From Desulfamplus sp. (GTDB lineage: Bacteria; Desulfobacterota; Desulfobacteria; Desulfobacterales; Desulfobacteraceae), in assembly GCA_015232465.1 (NCBI GenBank), contig JADFZO010000007.1, forward strand, positions 1-64,000: a stretch of DNA of 64,000 bases, read 5' to 3'. The notes beneath the pieces were generated by a model that was given only the letters and a program-made list of their open reading frames with translations, had not been told where the DNA came from and ran no database searches. A program made the position numbers and the translations under genes. This document shows positions 59,238 to 64,000 of this stretch, piece after piece (the stretch's first letter is position 1; every line of letters begins with the position of its first letter).

Positions 59238-59300
59238 AAATTTTCATTGGTGTAATTTTATCAACTACGTAAACGTAAAAACATTGGTGTTTAACTAAAA

Positions 59301-59352
59301 ATAAGGTTTCAAATAGAGAATCAACTATTTGAAACCTTATTCTGTTTTTTAA
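59301..59352 (+). terminator. Terminator after rpsT (possibly bidirectional with lptE)
   Basis: 16-bp perfect inverted repeat ATAAGGTTTCAAATAG/CTATTTGAAACCTTAT, 8-nt loop, then TCTGTTTTTT. Confidence 0.85.
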
Positions 59353-59396
59353 AAAAGAGCCTGAAAATTAAAAAATCAGCTTTAAATTTAAGATGA

Positions 59397-59936
59397 TTAG
59401 AAACTATCACCCATCTGACTTACCACTCTTTTTGCAATCCGTTTAGCAACTCTTTTTAAAGCTGAATCTATAATAGCTTGATCCATAAAATTCTCCCTAT
59501 AAACTGTGTAGGACTCTCTATCTGTTAAATCTTTAACTTCAAATAGCACATCTCCTTTTTTGCTCTTCATCTCAAGATTTATAACAGCATTTATCCCCCT
59601 TTTATAGACTAAATCATAAGATGTTCGAGCTAAAGCATCAAAAGAGATAGAGACAATACTGCCTCGAATGACTGCATCAGCATCAATACTATTAATTGTA
59701 TTAGTTATCTGGTTATGGTTTATAACTTTAACTGTGGTGCTACCCATAAGCTCTTCAATCAAGGCATTTGTGAAGATTATCTCAGCACCAGTTTGCGAGC
59801 TACTATTTTTAAACACCATAACAGAGAGAGTCTTAATATCGTTTGGCAACTTGTATCCCTCCTGCAGCGTATAACCGCAAGATGATATAAAAAAAGTAGC
59901 TGCAACAAAAATGGCAAAAAAAGGGTTCAGTCTCAT
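59397..59936 (-). CDS. lptE: LPS-assembly lipoprotein LptE
   Basis: FFISSCGYTLQEGYKLPNDIKTLSVMVFKNSSSQTGAEIIFTNALIEEL; downstream of leuS. Confidence 0.85.
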   Translation of the reverse strand: MRLNPFFAIFVAATFFISSCGYTLQEGYKLPNDIKTLSVMVFKNSSSQTGAEIIFTNALIEELMGSTTVKVINHNQITNTINSIDADAVIRGSIVSISFDALARTSYDLVYKRGINAVINLEMKSKKGDVLFEVKDLTDRESYTVYRENFMDQAIIDSALKRVAKRIAKRVVSQMGDSF

Positions 59937-59947
59937 AATTGTTTAAA

Positions 59948-62548
59948 TCAGACCACAATGTTGACAAGTTTTTTTCTGACCACAATCACCTTTTTAATAG
60001 CTTTTCCATCTATATATTTTTGCACAACCTCATCAGCAAGGGCAGTTTTCTGGATCAACTCATCACTGCTCTCTGCATCAATAGAAAATTTTGATCTAAG
60101 TTTGCCATTAACCTGCACAACAACCAAAATCTCATCACTCAACAGAGCATCTTCACGATAAGTGGACCATTTTTGCTCTGTTATACCCTCAGATTTTCCC
60201 ATTAGCATCCAGACCTCTTCTGCAAAATGGGGAACAATTGGAGATAGAAGCAAAATAATATGTTCAATGCAAAATAGGGCAACAGATTTGACCTCATCAG
60301 ATGAGTTACTTGTCAACTCAACGCTATACATAGCATTTACAAGCTCCATCACAGCACTGATTGCAGTGTTAAAGTGAAAACTCCCATCAATGTCATCTGT
60401 AACTTTTTTGATTGTCTGGTGAGCTTTGGTATAGAGCTTTTTTGCATCACTATCAGATAGTTGAGATAACGATCCACTGTAAGGTTTTGCCCCTTTTGTT
60501 ATTTCGATACAGGTTGCAGCAAGTCTCCAGACACGATTGATAAATCTATAACACCCCTCAACTCCATCGTCATTCCACTCCAGCCCCTTTTCAGGAGGTG
60601 ATGCAAAAAGGCAAAATAGACGGGTTATATCTGCACCATATCTGTTTAAAAGATCATTTGGATCAATAACATTTTTCTTAGATTTGGACATCTTGATAAC
60701 ACGCCCAATCTCAACATCATTTCCACACTTTTTGCATGTAGCTTTACCATCAGCAATTTGAGCCTCTTCAGGAAATATATAATTATGCTCTGGACATTTT
60801 AATGTCTCTTTTAGAACCATTCCTTGAGTTAAAAGATTTGTAAATGGCTCTTTAAAGTCAATCAGCCCTAAAGTGTTTAAGACACGCATAAAATATCTTG
60901 AGTAGAGAAGATGCAAAATCGCATGTTCAACACCTCCAATATATTGATCAACAGGCATCCAATATTTAACCGCCTCTTTATCAAACATTGCAGTATCGCA
61001 ATGGGGGCTACAATATCTGATAAAATACCACGAAGATTCAACAAAGGTATCCATTGTGTCAGTATCACGCTTTGCATCAGCTCTACCACACTTTGGGCAG
61101 GTTGCTTTTTTGAAAAAATCGAGTGTTGGAAGAGGTGATCCCCCATTTTCCAAAAGATGGGCATCTTCTGGCAGAACTATCGGTAGATCAGACTCTGGAG
61201 TAGGCACAACACCGCAAGTTTGGCAGTGGATTACAGGAATTGGAGTGCCCCAATAACGCTGGCGTGAAATCCCCCAATCTCGAAGTCTAAAACTTATTGT
61301 CTTTTTTCCAAGCCCCTCTTTTTCAAGCCAATCTGTTATCTTATCCATTGCCTCAGAGTTATCCATGCCATCATATTTTCCAGAGTTTGCAAGCAGACCA
61401 GGATCAGGACAAGCCTCAGTCATGGTTGCAGAATCAAGCGGGGTACCCTCTTTTGGCTGAATAACAACAACAATATCAAGGTTATATTTTTTTGCAAAAT
61501 CAAAGTCTCTCTGATCGTGTGCTGGAACAGACATTACAGCCCCAGTTCCATACTCCATCAATGCAAAATTTGCAGTGTAGATTGGCATACGTCTGCCATT
61601 GGCAGGGTTAATGCACCACGCGCCAACAAAAACCCCCTCTTTTTCATACTTCTCAATTGAAGATGATGATCTCTCCTGTTTTGAGATTTTATCAACAAAT
61701 GCAGCAACTTGAGCCTCTTGAGGTCTCCCTTTTGAGAGAGATTCAACTAACGGGTGTTCAGGGGCTAAACACATAAAAGTTGCACCAAACAGGGTATCAG
61801 GTCTTGTTGTAAATACTTTTATGTAATCTTCCTGCCCCTCAATCTTGAACGAGATTTCAGAGCCTGTGCTTTTGCCGATCCAGTTTTTTTGCATCAATGT
61901 AACTTTTTCGGGCCACCCTGGAAGGTTATCACAGTAAACAAGCAGATCATCAGCATAATCTGTAATTCTAAAGAACCACTGCCACAACTTCTTTTGCTGC
62001 ACCATCTCACCGCACCGCCAGCACAAATCTGACTCTACCTGCTCGTTTGCAAGAACAGTTTGGCAATGTTCGCACCAATTTACATAGGACTCTTTTCTAT
62101 AGACCATATCTTTTTCAAGCATCTTTAAAAAGAGCCACTGCTCCCATCTGTAGTATTCTGGTTTGCAGGTTGCAACTTCACGCTCCCAATCATAAGAAAA
62201 GCCCATTCTTTTGAGCTGACTCTGCATTGTGCTGATATTTTGGTATGTCCATGTTGCGGGGTGAGTTTTATTGTCAATTGCAGCATTTTCTGCTGGCATA
62301 CCAAATGCGTCCCACCCCATTGGATGTAATACATTGTATCCATTCATTCTTTTATATCTTGCCACCACATCGCCAATGGTGTAGTTTCTTACATGACCCA
62401 TGTGGATTTTGCCAGAGGGGTAGGGAAACATCTCCAGCAGGTAATACTTACTCTTTGACTTATCTTCAGATGCACGGAAAATGTGATTCTTTTCCCAGTA
62501 TTCCTGCCATCTGGACTCTACTTTTTCAGGATTGTAACGGTCATCCAT
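59948..62548 (-). CDS. leuS: Leucyl-tRNA synthetase
   Basis: [63 protein letters not shown]. Confidence 0.98.
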   Translation of the reverse strand: MDDRYNPEKVESRWQEYWEKNHIFRASEDKSKSKYYLLEMFPYPSGKIHMGHVRNYTIGDVVARYKRMNGYNVLHPMGWDAFGMPAENAAIDNKTHPATWTYQNISTMQSQLKRMGFSYDWEREVATCKPEYYRWEQWLFLKMLEKDMVYRKESYVNWCEHCQTVLANEQVESDLCWRCGEMVQQKKLWQWFFRITDYADDLLVYCDNLPGWPEKVTLMQKNWIGKSTGSEISFKIEGQEDYIKVFTTRPDTLFGATFMCLAPEHPLVESLSKGRPQEAQVAAFVDKISKQERSSSSIEKYEKEGVFVGAWCINPANGRRMPIYTANFALMEYGTGAVMSVPAHDQRDFDFAKKYNLDIVVVIQPKEGTPLDSATMTEACPDPGLLANSGKYDGMDNSEAMDKITDWLEKEGLGKKTISFRLRDWGISRQRYWGTPIPVIHCQTCGVVPTPESDLPIVLPEDAHLLENGGSPLPTLDFFKKATCPKCGRADAKRDTDTMDTFVESSWYFIRYCSPHCDTAMFDKEAVKYWMPVDQYIGGVEHAILHLLYSRYFMRVLNTLGLIDFKEPFTNLLTQGMVLKETLKCPEHNYIFPEEAQIADGKATCKKCGNDVEIGRVIKMSKSKKNVIDPNDLLNRYGADITRLFCLFASPPEKGLEWNDDGVEGCYRFINRVWRLAATCIEITKGAKPYSGSLSQLSDSDAKKLYTKAHQTIKKVTDDIDGSFHFNTAISAVMELVNAMYSVELTSNSSDEVKSVALFCIEHIILLLSPIVPHFAEEVWMLMGKSEGITEQKWSTYREDALLSDEILVVVQVNGKLRSKFSIDAESSDELIQKTALADEVVQKYIDGKAIKKVIVVRKKLVNIVV

Positions 62549-62658
62549 ATAAAAACGCCTCCGCAAAAAACATATATTTTATTTAAATTACTAAAATTGT
62601 AGGTTGAAAATTGGTTCAACTTATTTAAAAGCAGTTAGTTGTCCTAATTTTTATGTTT

Positions 62659-64000
62659 TTAAAGAACCTCCAACTTTTTAAGAAGTGTTACAACTGGAGT
62701 GCCATTTGAATCATAACCCCTTAACTTATAATACTTTTGCAGCATCTCTTTTAGTGGCACAACCCGCTTTTTTTCATCTCCTAATATTGTCTGATTTACC
62801 ATTCTATCTGGTAGGGTGTCATCTTTAACAGTTATACCCTCTTTAGTGTTCATATACCTTTCAAGAACATGGATACGCTCCCCAGCTTTTAAAAATTGCC
62901 TTGAAGATGTTTTGATTCCAGTTATTGATGAAAAAAGGTCAGGATAGATAGAAAAATCAAACAGAGCCAATGCAACCTCTGGCAGCCAAAGCATTAAGTT
63001 TTTTAGTATAAATTTTGGCGTATATTTTGTGAGAGCTGGCTCAAGGGTGTAGGCATACATTGTAAAGTGACAGGTCTGCAAAGCATTTACGCTGCATGTC
63101 AAATCTTCGACAAACTTAACAAATTGAGGCTTTGCACGGGCTGTATCTGGTTTTAAAAGTGATAAAAAGACCTCAAACGCCATAAGAGATGCAGATAGAT
63201 GACAAGCCCCTCTGTTTGCAACTGAATATGCAAGACCCAAACCATAAGAGCCTCTTGGGTCATAGCCAGCCATCTCAAGCCCTTTGACTTGAATGGCAAA
63301 ATCTTTTCCACCATATTTTTGAGAGAGTGCCCGTGATCCAAGCCCCATCTCTTTGCCAAAACCTTTGAATTTTGCAATGCTCTCTAAAGCCTCTGCAACC
63401 CCTTTTGGTGAGCCAAACATCAGTTGGTATCTGTTTGCATTTCCATCTTTATCTTGATTTAAAGTATCATAAGAGATTAACCCCTTTTCAAGAGCCTCCA
63501 TAACCCACGCAAGAGTGCCACCTGCTGAGATTGTATCCATTCCAGCCCTGTTGCAAATATCGTTAAATCGTGAGATTGCATCTCTATCAAAAATACCAAG
63601 ATTTGAGCCAAGCAGAGCGATTGTCTCATATTCTGGCACTGATGACTCTTTTGCGTTAAATTTGCCTTTATGCCCACACATAATTGAGCATGGTTTGCAG
63701 GTGGAGAGCTTTGTATTGTGCTTTTCTTTAATCATCTCACCAGATATTCTAAACGCCTGATCATGATTGCCAAATGAGTAGTTCCAGACAGGCAGCATAT
63801 TTGCCTTGTTCACAAATTTAACATTGGTTGCTGTTCCAAATTTACCCATTGAGACTGTTACAGATTCACGTTTTATAAACTTATTTGCCTTTTTCTTTAC
63901 CTTTTCAAATTTTGCAGAATCTGCTGGTACAATCTTGTAATATCCACCTTTTGCAACCACAGCCTTTAAGTTCTTTGAACCCATAACAGCACCAAGCCCG
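62659..64000 (-). CDS. Aldehyde:ferredoxin oxidoreductase-family protein, partial (runs off right edge)
   Basis: GLGAVMGSKNLKAVVAKG, STCKPCSIMCGHKG, GMDTISAGGTLAWVMEA. Confidence 0.93.
   Translation of the reverse strand, partial: GLGAVMGSKNLKAVVAKGGYYKIVPADSAKFEKVKKKANKFIKRESVTVSMGKFGTATNVKFVNKANMLPVWNYSFGNHDQAFRISGEMIKEKHNTKLSTCKPCSIMCGHKGKFNAKESSVPEYETIALLGSNLGIFDRDAISRFNDICNRAGMDTISAGGTLAWVMEALEKGLISYDTLNQDKDGNANRYQLMFGSPKGVAEALESIAKFKGFGKEMGLGSRALSQKYGGKDFAIQVKGLEMAGYDPRGSYGLGLAYSVANRGACHLSASLMAFEVFLSLLKPDTARAKPQFVKFVEDLTCSVNALQTCHFTMYAYTLEPALTKYTPKFILKNLMLWLPEVALALFDFSIYPDLFSSITGIKTSSRQFLKAGERIHVLERYMNTKEGITVKDDTLPDRMVNQTILGDEKKRVVPLKEMLQKYYKLRGYDSNGTPVVTLLKKLEVL

Overview
This is a low-GC bacterial chromosome segment. 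Gene content (Hdr/Mvh-type hydrogenase complex, selenoproteins, class I adenylate cyclase-like protein, AOR) suggests an anaerobic Desulfobacterota-like organism; the taxonomy is inference only. Main contents: (i) L,D-transpeptidase, rplM-rpsI, sbcB; (ii) a P-loop/actin-like ATPase gene pair resembling SrfC/SrfB; (iii) a hydrogenase protease plus HdrA-MvhD-HdrD-like-FrhB-MvhG-MvhA locus in which four genes are each interrupted by one in-frame UGA at a conserved Cys position, with GG-loop SECIS-like hairpins just downstream (four selenoproteins); (iv) glgP, a beta-helix protein, response regulators (one fused to a FapA/DUF342 domain), gspF, a PBP4-type carboxypeptidase, ccdA; (v) an initiator tRNA-fMet with clear promoter and terminator; (vi) an FtsK translocase without transmembrane segments but with a ZapA-like N-terminus; (vii) a GlrK/QseG/GlrR-like three-gene signalling operon, a VWA repeat protein, recC-recB-recD; (viii) a two-gene restriction-modification module (fused nuclease-methyltransferase plus specificity subunit) followed by a 59-bp attC-like site and flanked by a 9-bp direct repeat, so apparently an integron-cassette-like insertion; (ix) class I adenylate cyclase-like protein, YidD paralog, FtsB, CZB-containing MCP, rpsT, lptE, leuS and a partial AOR. 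The most interesting items are the four-selenoprotein hydrogenase/Hdr complex, the R-M cassette with attC-like end, and the ZapA-like/FtsK fusion. All calls come from reading the sequence; no database search was run.
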